Made by a program: the position numbers and the translations under genes. A DNA stretch of 8,450 nt from JAFGQE01 sp046484775 (lineage in GTDB: Bacteria; Bacillota; Clostridia; DUPQ01). Positions 1 to 6,443 of this stretch are shown one piece after another; the first letter of the stretch is position 1; each line of letters begins with the position of its first letter. The notes below the pieces were generated by a model that did no database searches, was not told the origin of the DNA, and saw only the letters and a program-made list of their open reading frames with translations. The stretch lies in NCBI GenBank assembly GCA_046484775.1, contig JAWOIG010000131.1:1-8450 (forward strand), read 5' to 3'.

Positions 1-198
1 CAGTCCATGACCGGGGCGGAAAGAAACAATCCGAGGATATTGGATGCCTCAAGGAGAAAAAGGATAGCGCAGGGCAGTGGAAACAGCATACAGAATGTTA
101 ATAAGCTGCTCAAGGATTTCGAGAACATGAAAAAAATGTTCAAGGGAATGAAAGGCTCAAAAAATAAATCATTCAAAGGAATGAAATTTCCAAATTAA
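1..198 (+). CDS. ffh: Signal recognition particle protein Ffh, C-terminal end (5' truncated by window)
   Basis: Only the last 65 residues are in the window; the frame is open from base 1 to a TAA stop at 196-198. What is visible is the end of the methionine-rich M domain that binds 4.5S/SRP RNA and signal peptides: the motif SRRKRIAQGSG, matching the conserved Ffh helix that contacts SRP RNA, followed by an amphipathic helix (NVNKLLKDFENMKKMF) and a Met/Lys/Gly-rich tail ending KGMKFPN. The ATG at position 7 is an internal Met codon, not the start. Ffh is the GTPase that targets nascent membrane proteins to FtsY and the translocon; its NG GTPase domain lies upstream of the window. The stop is 25 nt before rpsP with no terminator between, so the two are probably co-transcribed, as ffh-rpsP is in many Firmicutes. 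Confidence 0.93.
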   Translation, partial: QSMTGAERNNPRILDASRRKRIAQGSGNSIQNVNKLLKDFENMKKMFKGMKGSKNKSFKGMKFPN

Positions 199-223
199 TA
201 TAAATAACAGGAGGAACAACAAA

Positions 224-466
224 ATGGTAAAAATCAGATTGAAAAGAATAGGCGCGAAGAAGAGTCCTTTTTACAGAGTCGTCGTGGCTGATTCAAGATC
301 TCCGAGAAACGGAAGGTTCATTGAGGAGATAGGAACCTATGATCCGATGGCGGACCCTTCATTATTTGAAGTCGACGCCGCCAAGGTAACCGATTGGATT
401 TCAAAGGGTGCGCAGGTAACGGATACCGTCAAGGCGCTTCTCAAGAAACACGGCGTTTTGGAGTAG
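224..466 (+). CDS. rpsP: 30S ribosomal protein S16
   Basis: This 80-residue protein has the hallmark S16 N-terminus MVKIRLKRIGAKKSPFYRVV, the VVADSRSPRNGRFIEEIGTYDP segment and the C-terminal part with AAKVTDWISKGAQVTDTVKALLKK. Its length matches the usual 80-90 residues. S16 binds 16S rRNA early in assembly of the 30S body. The start is fixed by a full AGGAGG at 209-214, 9 nt before the ATG, as expected for a highly expressed ribosomal protein. It follows ffh by 25 nt and precedes khpA by 10 nt. There is no room for a convincing promoter of its own in the 25-nt gap, so it is probably read from an upstream promoter. Confidence 0.98.
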   Translation: MVKIRLKRIGAKKSPFYRVVVADSRSPRNGRFIEEIGTYDPMADPSLFEVDAAKVTDWISKGAQVTDTVKALLKKHGVLE

Positions 467-476
467 GTGGATAAAA

Positions 477-707
477 ATGAAAGAATTGCTTGAAATGATT
501 GCCAAGGCCCTGGTTGACAATCCGGATGATGTAAGTGTAACTGTGGTGGAAGAAGAATACAACACCATACTTGAGCTTAGGGTCGCACCGGAAGACATGG
601 GCAAGGTGATAGGAAAAGGCGGCAGAATCGCCAAGTCAATAAGGACGCTGGTCAAGGCCTATGCCATCAAGGAAAATAAAAGGGTTCTTGTTGAAATAAT
701 CGGCTGA
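477..707 (+). CDS. khpA: KH-domain RNA-binding protein KhpA (YlqC family)
   Basis: A 76-residue single KH-domain protein. The RNA-binding GxxG loop is visible as GKGG at residues 46-49 within KVIGKGGRIAKSIRTL, flanked by the beta-strand/helix pattern of a type II KH fold. Length and position between rpsP and rimM match the KhpA/YlqC family of Firmicutes. In streptococci KhpA pairs with KhpB (Jag/EloR), and the pair affects cell elongation and binds many RNAs; that partner is not in this window. The start has AGGTGG at 465-470, 6 nt upstream, overlapping the rpsP stop region. It is likely translated from the same mRNA as rpsP. Confidence 0.95.
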   Translation: MKELLEMIAKALVDNPDDVSVTVVEEEYNTILELRVAPEDMGKVIGKGGRIAKSIRTLVKAYAIKENKRVLVEIIG

Positions 708-710
708 GCC

Positions 711-727
711 TGCCGCGTCCTGCGGTA
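711..727 (+). promoter_or_regulatory. Small hairpin before rimM in place of a Shine-Dalgarno sequence
   Basis: CCGC (713-716) pairs with GCGG (722-725) around the 5-nt loop GTCCT. G712-T726 and T711-A727 can extend the stem to 6 bp. It ends 5 nt before the rimM ATG at 733. The 25-nt khpA-rimM gap has no recognisable purine-rich ribosome binding site, unlike nearly every other gene here. There is no U-tract that would make it a terminator. A role in limiting rimM translation is inference. Confidence 0.4.
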
Positions 728-732
728 TTATT

Positions 733-1239
733 ATGAAAAAGATATTTGAAATCGGAATAATCGCCGGTGCGAACGGATTGAAGGGGGAAGTGAAAATTTT
801 CCCTTGTTCCGGTTCTCCCGGCAATCTTGCGGATCAAAAGTATTTTCTGGCTGACGGAAATCCTGTTGCAGTCGAGTATTCAAGAATTCAAGGGAAATTC
901 ATCGTTTCAAAACTTGAAGGAGTGGATGACAGGGACGAGGCTGAAGGCATGAAGGGTACGGTGCTGGGAATCAAAAGAGAAAATGCGGCGCCGCTTGCAG
1001 ATGACGAATACTATATGGAAGATTTGATTGGATGCATTGTATATGAGGACGGCCGCAAACTCGGAACGGTTGGCGATATTCTTGAAACAGGCGGAAATGA
1101 TGTTTATTCGGTCATCGATGATGAAGGCGGCGAAATATTGGTGCCTGCGATAAAGCAGGTTGTCGTAAAAATTGATGTTGACGGCCGAAGGATAGAAGTC
1201 AGGCTTCCGGAAGGATTGATGGATGATGATTACGTTTAA
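733..1239 (+). CDS. rimM: Ribosome maturation factor RimM
   Basis: A 168-residue protein with the two RimM modules. The N-terminal beta-barrel begins with the family pattern FEIGIIAGANGLKGEVKIFP (residues 5-24), and the C-terminal PRC-barrel runs from about residue 92 (YYMEDLIGCIVY...GTVGDILETGGNDVY...ILVPAI) to a typical end at LPEGLMD. RimM binds S19 and helps mature the 3' domain of the 30S subunit. The ATG at 733 gives the standard N-terminus, but no Shine-Dalgarno sequence precedes it; only a small hairpin does (711-727). The 3' end overlaps trmD by 17 nt, which suggests translational coupling. In E. coli rimM and trmD are also made at much lower levels than the ribosomal proteins of the same operon, so a weak start here fits that pattern. 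Confidence 0.97.
   Translation: MKKIFEIGIIAGANGLKGEVKIFPCSGSPGNLADQKYFLADGNPVAVEYSRIQGKFIVSKLEGVDDRDEAEGMKGTVLGIKRENAAPLADDEYYMEDLIGCIVYEDGRKLGTVGDILETGGNDVYSVIDDEGGEILVPAIKQVVVKIDVDGRRIEVRLPEGLMDDDYV
1209..1215 (+). promoter_or_regulatory. Ribosome binding site for trmD inside the rimM coding sequence
   Basis: GGAAGGA lies in the last codons of rimM, 7 nt before the ATG at 1223 and 10 nt before the second ATG at 1226. It supports a trmD start within rimM, with the first ATG better spaced. Confidence 0.6.
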
Positions 1240-1981
1240 TATCCTGACGATTTTCCCGGACATATTCGCCCCCGTTGAAAACGGCGTCGTAGGAAGGGCT
1301 GCGGCGAAAGGAATAATCAACATCAAAAAGATCAACATCAGGGAATTCTCGCTCGACAAACACGGAAATACGGACGACTATCCTTACGGCGGCGGGGATG
1401 GAATGCTTATGACCGCACAGCCGGTAATAGATGCATGGAAAAGCATAGGGAATCCGGGACTTACCGTATTACTGTCTCCGAAAGGTTCAAGGCTGGACCA
1501 GCGAAAATGCATAGAGTATGCCGCCGGATTTGAAAACATTACTTTGATCTGCGGAAGGTATGAAGGCATGGACCAAAGGATAATCGATTCAATAGTTGAC
1601 GAGGAAATCTCGATTGGCGATTATGTCATATCCGGAGGAGAAACAGCCGCCATGGTGCTTGTCGATGCCGTTTCCCGTATGGTGCCGGGTGTTCTCGGAA
1701 ATGAAAACGGAGGAACTAATGATTCGCATTTCAATGGTTTGCTTGAATATCCCCAGTATACAAGGCCGGAGATTTTCGAAGGCATGAAGGTTCCGGATGT
1801 ATTGCTTTCGGGCAATCACGAGGAAATAAGAAAATACAGGCTTGCAGCAAGCCTTTTGGAAACATTCGGGAAAAGGCCCGATATGCTTGTCAAAAGAGGA
1901 CTAAGCAGGGCGGAAGCTGAGTTGCTTTGCACGATAATTCCTGAAGAAAGAACGCGGATCATCGGATTGATAAAAGAATAG
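1223..1981 (+). CDS. trmD: tRNA (guanine-N1-)-methyltransferase TrmD
   Basis: This 252-residue SPOUT methyltransferase makes m1G37 in tRNAs reading codons that begin with C, using S-adenosylmethionine, and prevents +1 frameshifting. The trefoil-knot motifs are all present: LLSPKGSRLDQ (84-94), ICGRYEGMDQR (109-119), EISIGDYVISGGE (128-140) and RMVPGVLGN (152-160). R152 and D167 align with the E. coli residues Arg154 and Asp169 implicated in catalysis. The C-terminal tRNA-binding domain begins around LLEYPQYTRP (173-182) and includes LLSGNHEEIRKYR. The start overlaps rimM by 17 nt; tandem ATGs at 1223 and 1226 are both possible, the first having better spacing from its SD. The length is typical. 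The TAG stop overlaps the glyA ribosome binding site. Confidence 0.98.
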   Translation: MMITFNILTIFPDIFAPVENGVVGRAAAKGIINIKKINIREFSLDKHGNTDDYPYGGGDGMLMTAQPVIDAWKSIGNPGLTVLLSPKGSRLDQRKCIEYAAGFENITLICGRYEGMDQRIIDSIVDEEISIGDYVISGGETAAMVLVDAVSRMVPGVLGNENGGTNDSHFNGLLEYPQYTRPEIFEGMKVPDVLLSGNHEEIRKYRLAASLLETFGKRPDMLVKRGLSRAEAELLCTIIPEERTRIIGLIKE

Positions 1982-1989
1982 GAGCGAAT

Positions 1990-3240
1990 ATGTACAGATT
2001 GGATATTATAGGCCGGACCGACCCGGAGCTGGCGGAGGCAATGGAAGCCGAGGTCAACAGGCAGAGAAACAACATTGAGCTCATAGCAAGTGAAAATTTT
2101 GTAAGCGAAGCAGTACTGGATGCAATGGGCACGCCACTTACCAACAAGTATGCAGAAGGCTATCCCGGAAAAAGGTATTATGGCGGATGCGAATTCGTGG
2201 ATATTGTGGAACAGCTTGCGATAGACAGAGCAAAGGAATTGTTCGGAGCGGACCACGCCAATGTGCAGCCTCATTCAGGCGCTTCGGCAAATCTTGCCGT
2301 ATTCTTTGCTGTTCTTGATCCGGGAGACAAGGTGCTGGGCATGGATCTTTCATGCGGAGGCCATCTTTCACATGGTATGTCAAAGAATATTTCCGGAAAA
2401 TATTTCAATGTCGTATCATACGGTGTAAGGAAATCCGATTCAATGATTGATTTTGACGAGATACGGGAAATTGCGATGAGAGAAAGACCGCGGTTGATAA
2501 TTGCAGGCGCAAGCGCATATCCCAGAAGTTTGGATTTTGAGAAGTTCTCTGATATAGCAAAGCAATGCGGTGCTTATCTGATGGTTGACATGGCGCATAT
2601 CGCAGGATTGGTTGCAGCCGGACTGCATCCGGATCCCATTCCCTATGCGGATTTTGTAACAACGACAACCCACAAGACCTTACGTGGTCCCAGGGGAGGC
2701 ATGATTCTATGTAAAAAAGAGCATGCGAAAAAAGTTGACAGTGCAATATTTCCGGGTACCCAGGGCGGGCCGCTGATGCATATAATTGCTGCAAAGGCAG
2801 TTGCATTGAAGGAAGCGCTTGGCGAAGATTTCCGAATATATCAGAAGAATGTCATTGACAATGCGTCAGCGCTTGCGAAAGGACTAATTGAAAACGGATT
2901 CGAGCTGGTTTCAGGCGGAACCGACAATCATCTGATGCTGGCAGACCTTACGAATATAAGTATTTCGGGAAAAGATGCACAGAATATGCTGGATGAGGTG
3001 AACATTACCTGCAATAAAAACGGCATACCATATGATCCAAGGGGACCCATTGTTACAAGCGGAATAAGGCTTGGCACTCCTGCAGTTACGACACGAGGCA
3101 TGGATGTTTCCGACATGAAGGTAATAGCCGACGCAATTTCGATGACCCTGAAGGATTTCAGCCATTCAAGGGAAACCGTGAAATCGATGGTAAGAGGACT
3201 GGTTGAGAAGAGGCCTTTGTACATTAAAAAGTTGGATTAG
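1990..3240 (+). CDS. glyA: Serine hydroxymethyltransferase
   Basis: A 416-residue PLP enzyme interconverting serine and glycine with tetrahydrofolate, the main source of 5,10-methylene-THF. Family signatures seen: ELIASENF near residue 30, GYPGKRYYGG (58-66), the PLP-contacting MVDMAHIAGL with D200 and H203, and the Schiff-base lysine K229 in TTTTHKTLRGPRGG. The C-terminal domain includes SGIRLGTPAVTTRG (357-370). Full length with no missing key residue. The start has AGGAG at 1980-1984, 5 nt upstream, and the gene lies 8 nt after trmD. This position is usually taken by rplS in rpsP-rimM-trmD operons, so the neighbour is unusual. Linkage to tRNA and ribosome maturation genes may reflect one-carbon demand, but that is inference. 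Confidence 0.98.
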   Translation: MYRLDIIGRTDPELAEAMEAEVNRQRNNIELIASENFVSEAVLDAMGTPLTNKYAEGYPGKRYYGGCEFVDIVEQLAIDRAKELFGADHANVQPHSGASANLAVFFAVLDPGDKVLGMDLSCGGHLSHGMSKNISGKYFNVVSYGVRKSDSMIDFDEIREIAMRERPRLIIAGASAYPRSLDFEKFSDIAKQCGAYLMVDMAHIAGLVAAGLHPDPIPYADFVTTTTHKTLRGPRGGMILCKKEHAKKVDSAIFPGTQGGPLMHIIAAKAVALKEALGEDFRIYQKNVIDNASALAKGLIENGFELVSGGTDNHLMLADLTNISISGKDAQNMLDEVNITCNKNGIPYDPRGPIVTSGIRLGTPAVTTRGMDVSDMKVIADAISMTLKDFSHSRETVKSMVRGLVEKRPLYIKKLD

Positions 3241-3253
3241 GAATATGACTGAG

Positions 3254-3270
3254 TTTGATTTAAAATCAAA
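3254..3270. repeat. Perfect AT-rich palindrome between glyA and rarA
   Basis: TTTGATTT (3254-3261) and AAATCAAA (3263-3270) form an exact 8-bp inverted repeat around a single A, filling much of the 47-nt glyA-rarA gap. As RNA it could fold into a 7-bp stem with a 3-nt loop, all A-U apart from one G-C pair, and it has no following U-run, so it is a poor terminator. As DNA it looks like a dimer-binding operator. TAAAAT (3261-3266) inside it resembles a -10 box, but no -35 lies at a suitable distance. Function unknown. Confidence 0.5.
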
Positions 3271-3287
3271 TCGGACAGGGTGGAATT

Positions 3288-4574
3288 ATGATTGAAAAGC
3301 AGCCCCTGGCCTTCAGGGTGACACCTGAAACCCTTGATGATTTCGTGGGCCAGGACGATATAGTCGGCAAGGGGACTTTGCTGAGAAGAATGATTGAAGC
3401 GGACAGAATGCGTCCGATAATACTTTTCGGACCTCCCGGTACCGGAAAGACTTCGCTTGCAAGAATCATAGCAAGGACTACGAAATCCAATTTTGAGAAA
3501 ATAAACGCCGTGACATCCGGTGTTGCGGAAATCAAAAGAATAATCAATGAAACAAGGAACAGCCTTCTGAACATGTCCGGAAAGACAGTTTTGTTCATCG
3601 ATGAAATACACAGGTTCAACAAAGCTCAGCAGGACGCCCTTCTTCCGTCTGTTGAGGATGGTACAATCGTACTGGTGGGAGCCACTACCGAAAACCCTTT
3701 CTTTGAAGTGAACAAGGCGCTGATATCCAGGTCGTCAGTCTTCATGCTCAAGCCGCTGACCCCTGATAACATAAGGCAAATACTGATGAAAGCCCTGGAA
3801 AATGAAAAGAACGGTTTTGGAAACCACAATATTGAAGCGACCGAAGAGGCATTGGAATTTTTAAGTTCCTATAGCTCGGGGGATGCAAGGATTGCATTGA
3901 ACGCCCTGGAGCTGGCGGTCCTGACAACCGATGTTTCGGGGGATGGAATAATAAGAATTGACGTTGAAACAATTCGCAACTGCCTTCAGAAAAAGGCAAT
4001 CAGGTTTGACAAGAATGCAGAGGAGCATTATGACAATATAAGCGCCATGATAAAGTCGATGAGGGGAAGCTCTGCCGACGGTGCGATATTTTACCTTGCC
4101 AGAGCTCTTTATGCAGGGGAGGATATTAATTTTCTTGCCAGACGAATCGTAATATGCGCTTCCGAGGATGTGGGGCTTGCAAATCCGACGGCTCTTCTGG
4201 TGGCCCAATCAGCCGCAGAGGCGGTAAGGATGATAGGCATGCCGGAGGCGAGGATAATACTTGCGGAGGCAGCCGCATATGTGGCCGCAAGCCCGAAGTC
4301 AAATGCAAGTTACGCCGCAATGGAAAAAGCCCTGCATGATGTTGAAAACACTGATACCGGAACAGTTCCTATGTGGCTTAGAAACGCGCCTGTCGAAGGC
4401 ATGAAGGAACTGGGGTATTCAAAAGGATACAAGTATGCGCATGATTATAAAGGGAACTATGTCGAGATGCAGTTCCTTCCCGATAAAATAAAGAATAATG
4501 TTTACTACAAGCCCACGAACAACGGGCATGAAAGGAAAATAACGGAATGGATGGAAGAAAGAAAGAAAAAGTGA
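3288..4574 (+). CDS. rarA: Replication-associated recombination protein A (RarA/MgsA, AAA+ ATPase)
   Basis: A 428-residue clamp-loader-like AAA+ ATPase. The N-terminus has PLAFRVTPETLDDFVGQDDI, a family hallmark. Walker A is GPPGTGKT (48-55), Walker B VLFIDEIH (101-108), sensor 1 GATTENP (131-137), a likely arginine finger R148 in ISRSSVF, and sensor 2 around GDARIALNALE (198-208). The C-terminal tetramerisation region follows, with AIRFDKNAEEHYDNISAMIKS and ARRIVICASEDVGLANP, and typical length. RarA works at stalled replication forks and interacts with single-strand-binding protein. The ATG at 3288 has a modest AGGGTGG 4 nt upstream. In B. subtilis and clostridia rarA lies next to the cysteine desulfurase / mnmA cluster, as here. 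Its 3' end overlaps the next reading frame. Confidence 0.97.
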   Translation: MIEKQPLAFRVTPETLDDFVGQDDIVGKGTLLRRMIEADRMRPIILFGPPGTGKTSLARIIARTTKSNFEKINAVTSGVAEIKRIINETRNSLLNMSGKTVLFIDEIHRFNKAQQDALLPSVEDGTIVLVGATTENPFFEVNKALISRSSVFMLKPLTPDNIRQILMKALENEKNGFGNHNIEATEEALEFLSSYSSGDARIALNALELAVLTTDVSGDGIIRIDVETIRNCLQKKAIRFDKNAEEHYDNISAMIKSMRGSSADGAIFYLARALYAGEDINFLARRIVICASEDVGLANPTALLVAQSAAEAVRMIGMPEARIILAEAAAYVAASPKSNASYAAMEKALHDVENTDTGTVPMWLRNAPVEGMKELGYSKGYKYAHDYKGNYVEMQFLPDKIKNNVYYKPTNNGHERKITEWMEERKKK

Positions 4575-4789
4575 GAAGGATTTATGCCTGGATTGCAATA
4601 GTACTGTTCATATTGTTGATTGTGAACATATCGACAATACAATTTCAACTCGGCATTTCACTGGGAATATATGTATTCATAATCATGTTTTATTTGTTTT
4701 TTCTCAGGAAAAAGAAACATGGCGAAGATGAGGCCGCAGGTAACAACGGGGATGGCGAAGAAGACAAACCCGCTGCAGGCGGCGAGTGA
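4547..4789 (+). CDS. Small two-helix membrane protein of unknown function
   Basis: An 80-residue protein I do not recognise. It has a basic N-terminus (RKKEKVRR), a hydrophobic helix at about 13-29 (YAWIAIVLFILLIVNIS), a very short turn, a second helix at about 35-53 (LGISLGIYVFIIMFYLFFL), a basic RKKK, then an acidic Gly/Glu/Asp/Ala-rich tail of about 22 residues ending AAGGE. Positive charges flanking both helices predict a hairpin with both ends in the cytoplasm. The ATG at 4547 overlaps rarA by 28 nt and has AAGGAAA upstream. An in-frame GTG at 4571 would give a 4-nt GTGA overlap with the rarA stop and a 72-residue product that keeps both helices; either start is possible. It sits between rarA and the desulfurase gene, where related clusters often carry an Rrf2-type regulator. 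No catalytic motif or signal-peptidase site is evident. Confidence 0.72.
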   Translation: MDGRKKEKVRRIYAWIAIVLFILLIVNISTIQFQLGISLGIYVFIIMFYLFFLRKKKHGEDEAAGNNGDGEEDKPAAGGE

Positions 4790-4820
4790 TTAGCACATAA
4801 TCCGACGGGTATCATTAAAT

Positions 4821-4826
4821 AAGGAG
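4821..4826 (+). promoter_or_regulatory. Ribosome binding site for the cysteine desulfurase gene
   Basis: AAGGAG lies 4 nt before the ATG at 4831 and 7 nt before the ATG at 4834. The spacing slightly favours the second ATG. The rest of the 41-nt gap shows no terminator; TATCAT at 4810-4815 resembles a -10 box but has no good -35 partner. Confidence 0.6.
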
Positions 4827-4830
4827 TTTT

Positions 4831-6024
4831 ATGATGGCTGGATTGATTTATCTTGATAATGCCGCGACAACAGGAGTCGACGGCGGGGTGCTGGAAAAAA
4901 TGATTCCCTGGTTTGCGGAGAATTATGGTAATCCTTCATCCATTTATTCATTGGGCAGAGACGCAAAAAAGGAAATAGAAAATGCAAGGGAAAAGGTTGC
5001 CGCTGCAATTAACTCAAGACCGAATGAGATATTTTTCACGGGTTCGGGCACAGAATCCGACAACTGGGCCATCAAGGGAGCGGCCTATGCAAATGTAAAG
5101 AAGGGCAGACACCTGGTGACTACCAACATCGAGCACCATGCCGTTCTTGATACCTTCGAATATCTATCCAAGAATGGTTTCGAAGTAACATATGTGCCCG
5201 TTGAACCAAATGGAATCGTCGATGCCCGCAAGCTTGCGGATTCAGTCCGCGAAGATACTTCATTGGTTTCTGTTATGATGGCCAACAATGAGATTGGTAC
5301 GATTCAACCCATAAAGGAAATAGCCGGTCTTCTTGCCGGCAAAGACATTTTGTTTCACACTGATGCGGTACAGGCGATTGGAGCTGTCGGGGTAGATGTC
5401 CAGGACCTTGGAGTGGACCTTCTTTCCTTATCGGCCCACAAGTTCCATGGGCCGAAGGGAACCGGGGCTCTCTATATCAAGAGGGGAACCAGAATTGAAA
5501 ACCTTCTTCACGGGGGAGGCCAGGAGAGGACAAGGCGGGCTTCGACTGAGAATACGCCGGGTATCATAGGGCTTGGATATGCGATTGAAAAAGCCGTGGC
5601 AGGGATGGAATCGAGTTCAGCGGGAATCAAAAGAATCAGGGATGCGGTGGTAGAAAAGGTACTATCGGAAATACCTTATACGATTTACAACGGCGATCAC
5701 GAAAAAAGGCTTCCAGGAAACGCAAACTTCGCATTCCGATTTATTGAAGGGGAGGGACTTCTGCTTTTCCTGGATTTGAATGGAATTATGGCGTCAAGCG
5801 GCTCTGCCTGCACTTCCGGTTCACTCGACCCCTCTCATGTTCTTCTTGCGCTGGGACTGCCGCACGAAATCGCACATGGATCCCTGAGGCTGTCCTTTGG
5901 AACGGACAGCAGGACTGAGGATGTGGATTATATCGTGGAAACAATAAAAAAAATAGTCGTCAGGCTGAGGGAGATGTCTCCGCTGTATGAGGACTTTGTA
6001 AAGTACAAAAAAATGGAGGAATAG
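4831..6024 (+). CDS. Cysteine desulfurase (NifS/IscS class)
   Basis: A 397-residue class V aminotransferase-fold PLP enzyme that removes sulfur from cysteine as an enzyme persulfide, leaving alanine. Signatures: YLDNAATT near the N-terminus, the acid-base histidine in EHHAVLDT (H103), HTDAVQA with D178 and Q181 for PLP, the Schiff-base lysine K204 in SAHKFHGPKG, and the persulfide cysteine C327 in SSGSACTSGSLDPSHVL. The long loop around that cysteine marks group I (NifS/IscS) rather than SufS. The C-terminus (SPLYEDF) resembles clostridial NifS-like proteins. An IscU/NifU-type scaffold follows after 2 nt, then mnmA, so it likely feeds both Fe-S assembly and tRNA thiolation. The product may start at 4831 or 4834. 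Whether to call it iscS or nifS is a naming choice; no nitrogen-fixation genes are present. Confidence 0.96.
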   Translation: MMAGLIYLDNAATTGVDGGVLEKMIPWFAENYGNPSSIYSLGRDAKKEIENAREKVAAAINSRPNEIFFTGSGTESDNWAIKGAAYANVKKGRHLVTTNIEHHAVLDTFEYLSKNGFEVTYVPVEPNGIVDARKLADSVREDTSLVSVMMANNEIGTIQPIKEIAGLLAGKDILFHTDAVQAIGAVGVDVQDLGVDLLSLSAHKFHGPKGTGALYIKRGTRIENLLHGGGQERTRRASTENTPGIIGLGYAIEKAVAGMESSSAGIKRIRDAVVEKVLSEIPYTIYNGDHEKRLPGNANFAFRFIEGEGLLLFLDLNGIMASSGSACTSGSLDPSHVLLALGLPHEIAHGSLRLSFGTDSRTEDVDYIVETIKKIVVRLREMSPLYEDFVKYKKMEE

Positions 6025-6026
6025 AT

Positions 6027-6443
6027 ATGTATTCAGAAAAAGTCATGGATCATTTTTCAAATCCGCGGAACGTGGGTGAAATTTCGGATGCCAATGCAAT
6101 CGGAGAAGTCGGCAACGCAAAATGCGGCGATATAATGAAGATATTCATGAAAATAGAGGATGATGTCATCAAGGATATCAAGTTCAAGACTTTCGGCTGC
6201 GGCGCGGCCATAGCCACAAGCAGCATGGCCACTGAATTGGTCATGGGAAAAAGTATCGATGAAGCGCTGGAGCTTACAAATAAAGCCGTTGCGGAAGCTT
6301 TGGGGGGTCTTCCGGATGTGAAGATGCACTGTTCGGTTTTGGCCGAAGAGGCCATAAAGGAAGCAATTTGCAATTATCTGAAAAGCCAGGGAAAGGACAT
6401 CAAGGCTTATCATAAGTGTGACAACTGCTGCAGGGGCAAATGA
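6027..6443 (+). CDS. Iron-sulfur cluster scaffold protein, IscU/NifU N-terminal type
   Basis: A 138-residue scaffold on which [2Fe-2S]/[4Fe-4S] clusters are assembled from desulfurase sulfur. Cluster ligands are conserved: C33 with D35 in NAKCGD, C58 in TFGCGAA, and H101-C102 in KMHCSVL. It lacks the insertion typical of Firmicute SufU and keeps the histidine before the third cysteine, so it belongs to the IscU/NifU type. The HscA-binding motif LPPVK of E. coli IscU reads LPDVK, and no hscA/hscB is nearby. The C-terminus is odd: about ten residues beyond E. coli IscU, ending in C131, C134 and C135, which could bind metal. The start has GGAGGA at 6015-6020, 6 nt upstream, in the end of the desulfurase gene. 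The stop overlaps the mnmA start (ATGA). Confidence 0.95.
   Translation: MYSEKVMDHFSNPRNVGEISDANAIGEVGNAKCGDIMKIFMKIEDDVIKDIKFKTFGCGAAIATSSMATELVMGKSIDEALELTNKAVAEALGGLPDVKMHCSVLAEEAIKEAICNYLKSQGKDIKAYHKCDNCCRGK

Noticed and set aside
907..1359. 150-codon open frame on the minus strand across rimM and trmD
   Set aside because: It lies fully opposite two well-recognised genes, resembles no family I know, and has no independent support; it is a shadow of their codon pattern.
1816..2274. 152-codon minus-strand open frame across the trmD end and glyA start
   Set aside because: Antisense to two conserved genes and crossing their junction; the composition is that of a reverse-frame artefact.
2405..2806. 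133-codon minus-strand open frame inside glyA
   Set aside because: Entirely antisense to the catalytic core of glyA, including the PLP lysine region, with no recognisable domain.
3232..3266. Possible promoter with TTGGAT and TAAAAT before rarA
   Set aside because: The spacer is 23 bp, too long for a sigma-70-type promoter.
4790..4830. Possible promoter (TATCAT at 4810-4815) before the desulfurase gene
   Set aside because: No acceptable -35 element at 16-18 bp; too weak to list as a promoter.
5323..5340. GCCGG...CCGGC inverted repeat with an 8-nt loop
   Set aside because: Only 5 bp, inside the desulfurase coding sequence and with no T-run; explained by coding sequence.
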